In this document: piece by piece, positions 1-9,654 of the stretch
How the letters are laid out: each line of letters opens with the position of its first letter
Numbering within the stretch: position 1 is the first letter of the stretch
From: Candidatus Zipacnadia bacterium
Lineage (GTDB): Bacteria > Armatimonadota > Zipacnadia > Zipacnadales > UBA11051
Length of the DNA: 34,280 nt
Reading direction: 5' to 3'
Assembly (NCBI GenBank): GCA_029821145.1
Contig: JALGTY010000006.1
Location: forward strand, 1 to 34,280
Made by a program: the position numbers and the translations under genes
Notes under the pieces: model-generated
Databases searched by the model: none
What the model was told of the DNA's origin: nothing
What the model saw: only the letters and a program-made list of their open reading frames with translations

Positions 1-123
1 CACGATGTGCTGAATTGTCGGGCATTGCCCGAGTGGAAGCAGTTCCTTGGGGATCGCGTATGTCAACGGATGCAGGCGCGTGCCCTTGCCGGCGGCAGGG
101 ATAACTGCGCACGTGGGTTTCAT
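1..123 (-). CDS. Partial nucleotidyltransferase (GalU / glucose-1-phosphate uridylyl- or thymidylyltransferase type), N-terminus only, cut by window edge
   Basis: Manual minus-strand translation from ATG at 123: [41 protein letters not shown]; matches the NTP_transferase signature PAAGxGTRxxPxTxxxPKxxLPL. Confidence 0.85.
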   Translation of the reverse strand, partial: MKPTCAVIPAAGKGTRLHPLTYAIPKELLPLGQCPTIQHIV

Positions 124-198
124 AGACTCGCTCCCGGCTCAGGGAATTGACCAAACGAATACTAATGGCTGAGGAATACCTTCGCCACGGGCAGCAAG

Positions 199-222
199 AA
201 AACCTGTCTTCATAGACAGGTT
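199..222 (-). terminator. Rho-independent terminator downstream of the tRNA cluster
   Basis: AACCTGTCT-TCAT-AGACAGGTT perfect 9-bp hairpin (201-222); on the minus strand it is followed by TTTTC. Confidence 0.7.
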
Positions 223-240
223 CAGGAGGGTGGGAATGGG

Positions 241-316
241 TGGAGCCGACGACCGGAATCGAACCGGTGACCTGGTCATTACGAGTGACCCGCTCTGCCA
301 TCTGAGCTACGTCGGC
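241..316 (-). tRNA. tRNA-Thr(CGT)
   Basis: Minus-strand cloverleaf GCCGACG...CGTCGGC-T-CCA; anticodon loop CTCGTAA; T-loop GGTTCGATTCC. Confidence 0.93.
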
Positions 317-459
317 ACCCAAATTCATTGCAACAAAGGCAAGCAGCGTTCCCGGCTCTGGACAGGCTAGGAAGCCTATCCTACGCGAGAGGGGGATCGC
401 CCTTCACGTATAGCCCCGAAGGTACTCTGAGGCCGCTACCGAAGCCGTACAGACGAAAC

Positions 460-536
<77 letters not shown>

Positions 537-618
537 CCTGAGAGTGTGCCTGTTCGCCGGCTGATGCGCCGCCCGACACTTAGTCGCCGGCGCATCTGCC
601 GACCTAATGCGTGCTTTA

Positions 619-695
619 TGGTGGGCGGAGCAGGACTTGAACCTGCGACATCATGCTTGTAAGGCATGCGCTCTTGCCAGCTGAGCTACCCGCCC
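619..695 (-). tRNA. tRNA-Val(TAC)
   Basis: Cloverleaf GGGCGGG...TCCGCCC-A-CCA; anticodon loop CTTACAA. Confidence 0.94.
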
Positions 696-704
696 GAAAG
701 AATC

Positions 705-779
705 TGGTGGTCCCAACGGGATTCGAACCCGTGTCGCCGCCTTGAAAGAGCGGAGTCCTAACCCCTAGACTATGGGACC
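705..779 (-). tRNA. tRNA-Glu(TTC)
   Basis: Cloverleaf GGTCCCA...TGGGACC-A-CCA; anticodon loop CTTTCAA. Confidence 0.94.
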
Positions 780-790
780 ACCGGATAACC

Positions 791-866
791 TGGTGTGCCG
801 TGCAGGACTCGAACCTGCGACCCTCTGATTAAAAGTCAGATGCTCTACCACCTGAGCTAACGGCAC
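791..866 (-). tRNA. tRNA-Lys(TTT)
   Basis: Cloverleaf GTGCCGT...ACGGCAC-A-CCA; anticodon loop CTTTTAA. Confidence 0.94.
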
Positions 867-960
867 CCGCTAAACCGACTGCGCCACCGGTATCGTGGTA
901 GCGCCAGCGCGAATTATAGGCCAAAAATCCCCTGGGTGTCAATGCCGGGCCCGGTTTTGC

Positions 961-2247
961 TCAGATCTCGGCCCTGCGAATAGTCTGCGCGCGGCTGGGT
1001 CCCACCGAGATAAGCCCGACAGGGGTGCCGGCGACCTCCTCGATCAGGCTGATATAGTCGCGCGTCACCTGCGGAAGATCGTCATAGTCGGTAGTTGCGC
1101 CGAGATCACAGCCCCAGCCCGGCATCTCCTCGAATACCGGCTTGGCCTCGCTGAGTAGTTCGACGTTGGCCGGCATCATGCTGTAGTTCTTCCCACCGAT
1201 TTCGTAGGCTGTGCAGATATTGATGGTTTCAAATATGTCCAGCACATCCAGTAGCATCAGCGCAATGACGGTGGCGCCATTGATGCGTGCCGAGGCGCGC
1301 AGGGCTACTCCATCAAGCCATCCGCAGCGGCGTGGCCGGCCGGTGGTGGTGCCGTACTCCTGTCCCCTATCGCGGATCAGGTCACCGATCTCGCTGTCCA
1401 GCTCGGTCGGAAATGGGCCGGCTCCGACGCGGGTACTGTAGGCCTTGGTCACTATTACGACCGCGTCAATCATGGTTGGACCGATGCCTGTACCCAGGCA
1501 GGCCCCGCCGGCGATTGGGTGTGAACTGGTCACGAAGGGATAGGTGCCGTAGTCGAGGTCCAGGAACGTCCCCTGAGCACCCTCCAGCACAATGTCGGCC
1601 CCTGCCTCCAGCTTTTCGTAAAGCAGCGCCCGCGTGTCACAGATGTGGTCTGAGATTGTCTCTGCGTGCTGCCAGACTTGCTCCACCACGGCCTCAAGTT
1701 CCAGCGGCTCGGCGTCGTATAGTGCCTGTAGGATGATGTTCTTCTGGGCAAGCTGGCCCTCCACCCGCTCGCGCAGGGCGTCTTTGTCCAGCAGGTCCCA
1801 CATCCGCACCGGCAGCGGCTTACGGGCGGTCTTATCGGTATATACGGGCCCAATGCCACACCGGGTGGTACCGATGCTTCCGGCACCGCGCGCTGTCTCC
1901 TGGAGTTCGTCAAGCAGACGGTGATAGGGCATGATGACGTGGGCATTGCCGCTGACGCGCAGGTTGTCGCAGCTTATGCCACGTGCGAGCAAGCCTTCAA
2001 GTTCGCTCGCAAGGCCCTCGGGGTCAATAACGGTGCCGTCGGCCATGATGCAGAGAGTATCGGGGTGCAAGATGCCCGATGGTATCAGATGCAGCTTGTA
2101 CTCATCCCCGCCCACTACGACAGTATGGCCGGCATTATTCCCGCCCTGGTAGCGCACTACCACGTCGGCCTGCTCGGCCAGCAGGTCCGTGACCTTACCC
2201 TTTCCCTCATCGCCCCACTGGGCGCCCACGACAACTTTGACGGACAT
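961..2247 (-). CDS. purA: Adenylosuccinate synthase
   Basis: VVVGAQWGDEGKGKVTDLLA, GNNAGHTVV, GTTTGRPRRCGWLD; start set at MSVKVVVGAQWG rather than the longer ORF start at 2268. Confidence 0.97.
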   Translation of the reverse strand: MSVKVVVGAQWGDEGKGKVTDLLAEQADVVVRYQGGNNAGHTVVVGGDEYKLHLIPSGILHPDTLCIMADGTVIDPEGLASELEGLLARGISCDNLRVSGNAHVIMPYHRLLDELQETARGAGSIGTTRCGIGPVYTDKTARKPLPVRMWDLLDKDALRERVEGQLAQKNIILQALYDAEPLELEAVVEQVWQHAETISDHICDTRALLYEKLEAGADIVLEGAQGTFLDLDYGTYPFVTSSHPIAGGACLGTGIGPTMIDAVVIVTKAYSTRVGAGPFPTELDSEIGDLIRDRGQEYGTTTGRPRRCGWLDGVALRASARINGATVIALMLLDVLDIFETINICTAYEIGGKNYSMMPANVELLSEAKPVFEEMPGWGCDLGATTDYDDLPQVTRDYISLIEEVAGTPVGLISVGPSRAQTIRRAEI

Positions 2248-2451
2248 TTGACTCCACCACCTGCACACGCAAAAATAGCCCCACTGTGCGGGGGCCTGTT
2301 GTATTCACCTGATGTTGCGTAGTATGACGACCCTTTGGAGAAGTGTAGCACAGACGATATGAGGTGTCAAGGATGCCAGCACACGTCTAACATGAAAGGA
2401 AGCGGCCTCACAAGCTCCATCGAGGCTGTCCGGGATAGCACGGAATCCGCT

Positions 2452-3843
2452 TTACGACGATCCCTGGATGTCTTCGAGCTTTTTCGGCAGGTCCAGCAAC
2501 AGCATGTCGCTGATTGCATAGACCTGATCGCTTTCTGATGTTTGACAGTAGTGGGTGTCCTCGCCGTGGGCATAACCGATCTTTATCTTCAGCACCTCAT
2601 CTGTGTCAATGCTGTGGACTTCGATGATGTCATTGGGTATAGCCAGGCCGTATTGCTTGAGGTCCTCCGGTTTCTCAGCGACGTATTCGCGAGCTTCCAA
2701 CTGCACGAGGTCCCATAGGATATCGGCAACTTTCCCCGTATTGGCAGGGGCCTTGACGGGGCGGTCGAGATGCCAGCCGTCGGGCAGGCGCTTGATGGCA
2801 AATGACAGGCGCTTTTTCGACTGGACGCGTACATAGTTGATGTTCTGCTTATCCAACTCCACGATGGACTTGTCGCGCAGGTCAATGGGCTGCTTGAGCA
2901 ACTCATCCACATCCTGCGCAGCTACCAGCAGGATCTCATCGCGCCCCTCGACCTTCGCATACAGTAATTCCCCGCCATTCAATGAGGCTTCGGCGCGCTT
3001 GTCGGACTTTGCGCCGATGGTGATGGTGGCCTTGTTGCGCTCTTCGTCCACCACTTCAGCCAGCAGAGAGGGCTTGTCGAAGCCGTAGTCAACATCCTTC
3101 GCAGGCTTTTCGACAAAATCTTTGGCCTCGAGGCCCGCCAGTTTGGTGATAACCTGCGCGGTCTGGAACTCGTCCGCGCGGGCGTTTATCGGGGAGGTGA
3201 TGAACCATTTGTCTTTGTCGTCCTCAGGGCGGTTCTCGACCTTAATTGTTGTGTCGCCGTGGGTAAGGCTGAGAGAGCGAGCTTTGTCCGAGTCGATCTT
3301 AGCAAGCTTCTTTTCCCGCAGCTTATCCGGGTTCAAGTTGAGAGCGTTGAAGACGCTGGCTGAAAGGATGTAGAGGTCCTTGCGGCCCTCGATCTTGGCG
3401 TAAGCCTCGGAGCCGACCGGCGTCTTCTTTCCGATTAGCAGCTTGATTTCTTTGCCTTCTCCGTAGTCCAATACTGCGGTAAGGCGCGGCTCCTTGAGGC
3501 CGAACTTCTCGTCGTCGAGGTCAAGGTCGCTGCGAGTGCCGGATGGCTTTAGCTCAGTAATCGCCTTGATGCGTTTCTCGGCCTCGTCCTGATCCGCCAG
3601 CCCCTTGAATGGCTTTTCCACGTGCCAGGTGTCGTCACGCTTTTCAATGAGCAGGTCCAGGTTCGGAGCAGTGACCTGCAAGCGGCTGGCCTGCTCGACA
3701 TTCAGGCCGAATAATTCATCCTCATGAGGTACTCGTCCGCGCTCGGCGGTAAACACATAAACCAGCAGAGCAACGAATACCAAGGCGGCGGCAGTACTTC
3801 TCATGAAACCCTTCATGGTCTGCCAGCTTACCTCCTTCGCCAC
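2452..3843 (-). CDS. DUF4340-type protein, membrane-anchored accessory of a Gld-type ABC system
   Basis: 463 aa, N-terminal TM segment followed by repeated 'L.V..P..W.i..P....AD...v..l...L' DUF4340-like modules; adjacent to a GldG-like gene. Confidence 0.8.
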   Translation of the reverse strand: MAKEVSWQTMKGFMRSTAAALVFVALLVYVFTAERGRVPHEDELFGLNVEQASRLQVTAPNLDLLIEKRDDTWHVEKPFKGLADQDEAEKRIKAITELKPSGTRSDLDLDDEKFGLKEPRLTAVLDYGEGKEIKLLIGKKTPVGSEAYAKIEGRKDLYILSASVFNALNLNPDKLREKKLAKIDSDKARSLSLTHGDTTIKVENRPEDDKDKWFITSPINARADEFQTAQVITKLAGLEAKDFVEKPAKDVDYGFDKPSLLAEVVDEERNKATITIGAKSDKRAEASLNGGELLYAKVEGRDEILLVAAQDVDELLKQPIDLRDKSIVELDKQNINYVRVQSKKRLSFAIKRLPDGWHLDRPVKAPANTGKVADILWDLVQLEAREYVAEKPEDLKQYGLAIPNDIIEVHSIDTDEVLKIKIGYAHGEDTHYCQTSESDQVYAISDMLLLDLPKKLEDIQGSS

Positions 3844-5522
3844 CAGACGACGAGTCCGGTAACAAGCACCAGTAGCGGAACGATGACAGCCGATATCAGT
3901 ATAGCTAGATTCCTCTGCGCAGTAGCCAGTGTCATTGTGCGGTCCAGTGGCTCGTGCGGTGGAATGGTCACCAGTTTATCGTTCTTCGTCAGCCAGGCGA
4001 ATGAGCTGGTGGCCAGGAAGATGTTGCTGGGCAAAGGCCGGTACAGATCGTCACGGATAAAATCGTAATCGCCGATGGCCACGATCCGCGCCTTGCGCTC
4101 ATCAGATTCAGGTGGCGGCGGCGCGCCCGGGAATTGCGGCGGCGGCTCTTCGCGGCTCAGATCAATGGCAACAGCCAGTGCCAGGGGTCCGCTCATCTCA
4201 TCGGGGTCTTTGGACACCGGGCCGGAGGTGCTGGTCTCCAGCCAGGCGGAGCCGGTTGATTCAAGCATGGCCGTGGCTGGTGTGGGTGGAGGCGGCGGCG
4301 CTCCCGGGCCAGGCATCGGCGGCTCTGGGAACTCGACTTCAAAACCCACGCAGGTCGGCAGGGCAACCATCGCCAAGTTGTCCACGATGTCATGGCCCTG
4401 CGGCTGAACTACAGCTGGCACCGAGGGGTTGCCCTGAAAAGCGCGCGCTGGGTCCATCACCAGGCCGGTCAGCGGGCGAACCCCGTAAGGCTCCAGAATG
4501 TCGGCGAAATTCGGCGCTGGCGGTGATGCCAGCGCTAGAAACAGATTGCCCCCCTGCTCCAGATACTGTCCGATCGCCTCCGTTTCCTTTTCCAGCAAGC
4601 CCTGCTGCGCCCCGACAATGGCCAGCACCGCGCAGTCGCCAGGCACCTGTGGATCCTTCTCCGTGGACAGTGGGAGACTGGCGACCTCGTACTGCTCGTT
4701 TTCGAGATAGCGCTTCAGCACTGTAAGGCCCCGCTCGCCGAATGCATCAAGGTTCTGCTCGCCATGGCCGGTCAGGAAATATACCTTTGTCTTCTCGCCG
4801 GTTGTCACCGCTAGTATCGCGCTTGACATCTGCTCTTCGGTGCCGCCTTGCACCTCTTCCTTACGCTTCTCGGTCTCAACGAAGATGGTCCCATCGAAGG
4901 GCCGGTCGTACTCCTCAACCTTCTCCAGCGCCAGCTTCGGGTCGTAGATACGAAGCTCAATGCGCTTAGAGTGGATCTCATACTCATTGAGCATCTCGCG
5001 TATCTGGTCGGCGTTGTACTGCTCGGGAGAGATGAAGGCGGTGATCGTTACGTCTTCTTCGAGGTCTCTGATTATGTCCAGTGTCCCTGGGGCCAGGGAG
5101 TGGAGCTTTGCCTCCGACCAGTCCGCCCGGAACATGTGATGCCGCCCCGCGATGTAGTTGGCCATCACGATTATGCCGATCACAAAGACGGTGAACAGCA
5201 CGGAGTTCAGCACTGCCTGGAAGCCACGTGCCTGCACCTGTTTGACAACGGCCGTGATGTTAGTCACCAGCCAGAAAATGACACCAACCAGCCCCAGGAC
5301 AAGCAGCACCTTCGGCGCTGTACCCAGCGTCTTGGTGATGCCGGTCCAGAACAGACCTATCAACAGCGCCGCCAGACCAACCCATGCGGCGATCTTGCCT
5401 GCCAGCATCAGCGCGGATCCGGGCGCAGCTTCAGCAACAACCAGACGCGGGTCAGGAAGCTCCTGTCTGGCGGCATCGCCGTCCATACTTGAATCATCCA
5501 CATGGTTTTCCCGTTCGCCCAT
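3828..5522 (-). CDS. GldG-like ABC-type uncharacterized transport protein
   Basis: 564 aa; N-terminal TMs, 'VYFLTGHGEQNLDAFGERGLTVLKRYLENEQYEV', C-terminal TM 'LILISAVIVPLLVLVTGLVVWWRRR'; typical GldG_ABC_2 layout. Confidence 0.85.
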   Translation of the reverse strand: MGERENHVDDSSMDGDAARQELPDPRLVVAEAAPGSALMLAGKIAAWVGLAALLIGLFWTGITKTLGTAPKVLLVLGLVGVIFWLVTNITAVVKQVQARGFQAVLNSVLFTVFVIGIIVMANYIAGRHHMFRADWSEAKLHSLAPGTLDIIRDLEEDVTITAFISPEQYNADQIREMLNEYEIHSKRIELRIYDPKLALEKVEEYDRPFDGTIFVETEKRKEEVQGGTEEQMSSAILAVTTGEKTKVYFLTGHGEQNLDAFGERGLTVLKRYLENEQYEVASLPLSTEKDPQVPGDCAVLAIVGAQQGLLEKETEAIGQYLEQGGNLFLALASPPAPNFADILEPYGVRPLTGLVMDPARAFQGNPSVPAVVQPQGHDIVDNLAMVALPTCVGFEVEFPEPPMPGPGAPPPPPTPATAMLESTGSAWLETSTSGPVSKDPDEMSGPLALAVAIDLSREEPPPQFPGAPPPPESDERKARIVAIGDYDFIRDDLYRPLPSNIFLATSSFAWLTKNDKLVTIPPHEPLDRTMTLATAQRNLAILISAVIVPLLVLVTGLVVWWRRR

Positions 5523-5614
5523 TACGCTTCACCTGCCCGAAGGAGGTTGACACTCTGTTTGTACCGACAACGGGTACACGCGCGTCCAGTTCCCTTCGTC
5601 TTTGATTTACCAGT

Positions 5615-6328
5615 TCAGACTGTGCGACGGTTTTCTATGGCGCGTACACTCATGAACAAGAATATGATCGCCAGACTCACGAAGAAGAGCAAATTCTTGC
5701 CATCCACAATGCCGCGCGCAAAATCGCCGAAGTTTTCGTAGATAGAAATGCGCTTAGCGATATCGGTAACCCAGCTAGTGGAGGAATACCCCAGAAAGCC
5801 AACCAACCAGAAGAACAACAGAATTGTAGTACTGATAAGCCAGGCCGCGATCTGACTGTCGGTGACGGAGCTGGCGAAGGTGCCGATGGCCATGAAGGCT
5901 ATGCCACAGGCCAAGAGCCCAATATAGCCGGCGGCGATCATGCCCCAGTCAGGATTGCCCCAGATTTCGTACATTATGGGGAACTCCAGGGTCACTGCCA
6001 GAATTAAGCAATACACGGCGACGGCAGCGATGAATTTGCCCACGATCACTTCGGCGTCGCGTATCGGCTTGGTCATCAGCAGTTCGATCGAGCCGCTGCT
6101 GGTCTCCTGGGCGAGCAGCCCCATCGTCAAGACAGGAGCCAGGATCAGGCCGATGAAAACCATACTTCCAAACAGTGGCCCCATCTCCGCCGCTGTGTAG
6201 CCGGTGGCAATTGCCAGTGTGAAAATGAAGCCGCAGATAAACACGAAGAAGAATATGGCTACGTAGGCAAGCGGCGATACGAAATAGCTGCGGATCTCGC
6301 GGCCAGCAATGGTAATGATGTTGCGCAT
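5615..6328 (-). CDS. ABC-2 / GldF-like permease
   Basis: 237 aa, six hydrophobic segments, 'AQETSSGSIELLMTKPIRDAEVIVGKF' motif of ABC-2 permeases. Confidence 0.88.
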   Translation of the reverse strand: MRNIITIAGREIRSYFVSPLAYVAIFFFVFICGFIFTLAIATGYTAAEMGPLFGSMVFIGLILAPVLTMGLLAQETSSGSIELLMTKPIRDAEVIVGKFIAAVAVYCLILAVTLEFPIMYEIWGNPDWGMIAAGYIGLLACGIAFMAIGTFASSVTDSQIAAWLISTTILLFFWLVGFLGYSSTSWVTDIAKRISIYENFGDFARGIVDGKNLLFFVSLAIIFLFMSVRAIENRRTV

Positions 6329-6330
6329 GT

Positions 6331-7269
6331 CTAAGCTACACCCTTCTCCTCGGTCGTTAGGTAACGGAATACGTCTTCGAGACTCATGTCAATGGCGCGC
6401 AGTTCCAGCAGACCCCAATCGTTCTTGACAATGAACTTGGCGACCTCACTGCGCATATCCGCATCAATTTCGGTGTCCACATAGTATGTCCCGGCCTCGC
6501 CCCGCACCGGCTCTACTCCCGTTATCCCCTCCAAGTCACGCAGTAGGCGTGGCACAGCGTCTGAGGGTTCGCCGACCTTGACCAGTATCGTCTGAGCCTG
6601 GCGCAACTGTGCGGTGAGCGCTTCCGGGGTGTCCTCAGCGACGATCTCGCCGTGGTTGATAATGATTACGCGCTCGCAGGTGGCCTGTGCCTCCGGCAGA
6701 ATGTGAGTGGAAAGCATAACGGTGTGGTCGCCGGCCAGGCTCCTGATTAACTCCCGCACCTGCCTGATCTGGTTAGGGTCCAGACCGAGGGTGGGCTCGT
6801 CGAGGATAAGGATGTCGGGGTCGTGGATGAGTGCCTGGGCCAGGCAAACGCGCTGCCGGTAGCCCATCGAGAGGTGGTTGATGATGTCGTCGTACCGTTC
6901 CTCAAGCCCGCACGTCTCGACTACCCGTTCCCGCGCTTCCCTGATCTGTGCACAGGACATTCCGTACAACTTGCCGCAGAAGCTAAGGTACTGATTTACC
7001 CGCATGTCAGGATAGAGCGCCGGGGTTTCTGGCACATAGCCGATGTGACGGCGGGCCTCGACTGACTGGGTGTATATGTCGTAGCCCGCGATCTCAGCAC
7101 TGCCTGCCGAGCCGGGCATGAAGCCGGTGAGGATGCGCATTGTGGTGGTCTTGCCGGCGCCATTAGGCCCAAGGAATGCAACAATTTCGCCCGCACCCAC
7201 CTGGAAGGTCACATCGTGGATAGCCCGGTGCGCACCGTAGTACTTGGTCAGACCCTCAACGCGAATCAT
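6331..7269 (-). CDS. ABC transporter ATP-binding protein (GldA/CcmA type)
   Basis: Walker A GPNGAGKTTT, signature LSMGYRQRV, Walker B ILILDEPTLGLDP; start placed at MIRVEGLTKYYG (7269). Confidence 0.95.
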   Translation of the reverse strand: MIRVEGLTKYYGAHRAIHDVTFQVGAGEIVAFLGPNGAGKTTTMRILTGFMPGSAGSAEIAGYDIYTQSVEARRHIGYVPETPALYPDMRVNQYLSFCGKLYGMSCAQIREARERVVETCGLEERYDDIINHLSMGYRQRVCLAQALIHDPDILILDEPTLGLDPNQIRQVRELIRSLAGDHTVMLSTHILPEAQATCERVIIINHGEIVAEDTPEALTAQLRQAQTILVKVGEPSDAVPRLLRDLEGITGVEPVRGEAGTYYVDTEIDADMRSEVAKFIVKNDWGLLELRAIDMSLEDVFRYLTTEEKGVA

Positions 7270-7549
7270 ACTGCGGACCTCCTTGGACGATGGTGCCTGT
7301 CGAGGCTGCAAACGGTGTCGAGACCTCGGTCACGACAAATACCCACACGCGCACATTCTGCTTTATTGGGGATTTCAGCGCGCCTGAGTATAGCAAAGCA
7401 AGACCCTCGGGTCAAGCGCTTATGACTGGCTTGGTTGACGCTATTGCTGCGGAAATTGTTCACCACACACACGGCTTTCTGAAGCCGGAACGGAGACAAC
7501 ACGAGGAAAGACAGGACTGATTCCGGGGAATGTTTATGCCGAGAAACAA

Positions 7550-7591
7550 CTGAGCGCTGCCAGTGGCATCCGGGGCCCCTGCAGCGCTCAG
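7550..7591 (-). terminator. Hairpin downstream of the aspartokinase-like gene; terminator or structured leader
   Basis: Perfect 10-bp stem CTGAGCGCTG (7550-7559) / CAGCGCTCAG (7582-7591); no clear U-tract. Confidence 0.4.
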
Positions 7592-7668
7592 TGCGTCAAA
7601 GGGAGGGTTTCTATTCATAGCTTACCCAAGTGCTTGCTCATCGAAACCTGTGGATGGCGCCGATTTAC

Positions 7669-8535
7669 CTACTCCCTACACCTAATCAGTGTGCCGGACA
7701 GGTCAGGGTCGAATCCGCTGCGTATCCAGATATCTACGTGCCTTTCGACGGCGTATTCTACGGCCTCTCGCTGAATGATGCGTGGAAAAGGCTCCCAAGT
7801 CATCAGATCGTGCGCAGTCACCTCGTCAATCTTTTTCGCATCGTCAAAGGTGTTGGGGTCCTTGTCGTAGATGCCGTCAACATTGCTGAACATGATGCAA
7901 TCCGGCTGGGCCAGGGCGTCAGCCAGGGCCACCGCAGTCAGGTTGCTGCCACCACGCCCGAGAATTGATACCTCGTCGCGCTGCTCTTTTGCATCGTAGT
8001 AATAGCCCTGAAAGCCCGCGACTACGGGAACGATCTTCTTCTCCAGGAGTTCAGTGATGTGGCCTTTCTTAATCTCGGAGATTACCCCGTCCACAGGCCC
8101 GCTGGCGGTGACGATACCGGCTTCGCGGCCGGTCATGGACCGCGCTGGGATGCCGATCGCCTCCAGAGTTATGGACAACGCCGCATTGGCTCGTAACTCG
8201 CCGGACATCAGCAGCCGGGCGTACTCCCGTGGCGATGGGTCGGGGCTGATACAGGCGGCAAGTTGGCTGAGCTTGTCAGTGGCCCAGTCGAAGGCCGACA
8301 CTACTACTATCGGCGTCAGGCCCTTCCCATGAAGCGGGAGGATGAACTGGCGTGCGATCTGATGCAGCCGCTGGCTTCTGCCGATGTTGCGCCGTTCCGC
8401 AAGCAACCGATAGATGTCATTGACCGTTTCCTGCTGTTGGCAGTTTTCCAGGAGGCGCTGTTCGTCAGCGCCAAAACGCCTCAGGCCCTGGAGTGTCAAT
8501 CCGCCGAATTTCAGTACCGGAACCTGCTCTGCCAT
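7669..8535 (-). CDS. Aspartokinase-like amino acid kinase lacking ACT domains
   Basis: 288 aa; VLKFGG at N-terminus, VPVVAGFQG, ILGRGGSNLTAVALADAL, NVDGIYDKDP; ends directly after the kinase domain. Confidence 0.88.
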   Translation of the reverse strand: MAEQVPVLKFGGLTLQGLRRFGADEQRLLENCQQQETVNDIYRLLAERRNIGRSQRLHQIARQFILPLHGKGLTPIVVVSAFDWATDKLSQLAACISPDPSPREYARLLMSGELRANAALSITLEAIGIPARSMTGREAGIVTASGPVDGVISEIKKGHITELLEKKIVPVVAGFQGYYYDAKEQRDEVSILGRGGSNLTAVALADALAQPDCIMFSNVDGIYDKDPNTFDDAKKIDEVTAHDLMTWEPFPRIIQREAVEYAVERHVDIWIRSGFDPDLSGTLIRCRE

Positions 8536-8578
8536 AGTGCAAACTCCATTCTATGTCCTATCAGTGCTCTGTGTTGAC

Positions 8579-9571
8579 TTACTTTTCCTCGATGGTCTCC
8601 TCGACCTTGACCCCGAAATGCCGCCCGCTCTCCTCCAGCATGACCAGCACCTTGCTGCCGGCCATCAACTCGACGACACTGATCGGCTCGCCCTCTGGCG
8701 TGACCAGGCGAATAGTCTCGGCGTTCTGCAGGATGATGGACACCTCCGTGCCTTCCGCCTGAGCCTTGATAAGCAAGAGCGGCCGGCGCTCGACCTTCGA
8801 GCGACCCACGATAGTCGTCCGCGTCTTTCCGTTGTGGCCTACGATGAGCGCCTCGTCACCGCCGCGAACTTCTGAGAGGTACCTGGTCCTTGCACCCGGC
8901 ACGCGAATGTAGGCGTGAACCGGCCCCGCGTTGACGCGGAACGGCCGCTGCTCCACATACGGGTTGTCAACACACTCCGCGTGGATCAGGAACATGGCCG
9001 CACTGCTGTTACCCACCAGCATCCCCTCACCAACCGACATATTGCTGCAGGTGTCCACGCATACCCGGTCGCCCATACCAAGAACCTGTACCTCTGTGAT
9101 CTCCGCCACTTCAAGCGCGAGTTCTTCGGCCTCGCTCTTCAGGGCAGCGACCGTGCGTTTGATCTCCGCAGGATCATCAGTGACCAGCAGAACCCCGGCG
9201 GTTCCCTTTTCAAGGGTGCTTGTCGCCACCTGCGCCTCAGCCGCATTTGTTACCTCCGCGATCACCATTGCCCCCTCGGCAATCAGGTTTTCCAGCGGAA
9301 TAACGGTCCAGTCAGTCGCACGAACGATAACTGTCTTGGCTTGCCCCAAAGACAGCGCCAGGCGCTCACTCTCCTTGTCCGCAATTTCCACCTCCACGAC
9401 ATCCTCCCCCAGCCGTAGGTCTCCGTCAGGTGCCACGGTCTGGATAATGCCGAGGCTCTTGACCTCCGCGCTTTTCCCCTCGGGGACCAGGACTGCATCT
9501 GCGCCGGCCTCCAGGGCCGCGGTCACGAGGTCCTTCTGCCACGGATCAACCTTGACCCACACTTGTTTCAT
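8579..9571 (-). CDS. 3-dehydroquinate synthase II (archaeal-type AroB')
   Basis: 330 aa; MKQVWVKVDPWQKDLVTAALEAGADAVLVPEG, DRVCVDTCSNMSVGEGMLVGNSSAAMFLIHAE, PFRVNAGPVHAYI. Confidence 0.95.
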   Translation of the reverse strand: MKQVWVKVDPWQKDLVTAALEAGADAVLVPEGKSAEVKSLGIIQTVAPDGDLRLGEDVVEVEIADKESERLALSLGQAKTVIVRATDWTVIPLENLIAEGAMVIAEVTNAAEAQVATSTLEKGTAGVLLVTDDPAEIKRTVAALKSEAEELALEVAEITEVQVLGMGDRVCVDTCSNMSVGEGMLVGNSSAAMFLIHAECVDNPYVEQRPFRVNAGPVHAYIRVPGARTRYLSEVRGGDEALIVGHNGKTRTTIVGRSKVERRPLLLIKAQAEGTEVSIILQNAETIRLVTPEGEPISVVELMAGSKVLVMLEESGRHFGVKVEETIEEK

Positions 9572-9654
9572 ACCAGGTCAGTCCTCCCGCTTGTAGCCCA
9601 GCTACTGTGCCGGCAATAACCAACGCAGCAGCGTTGTTGTGGCTTGGGCTTGCG

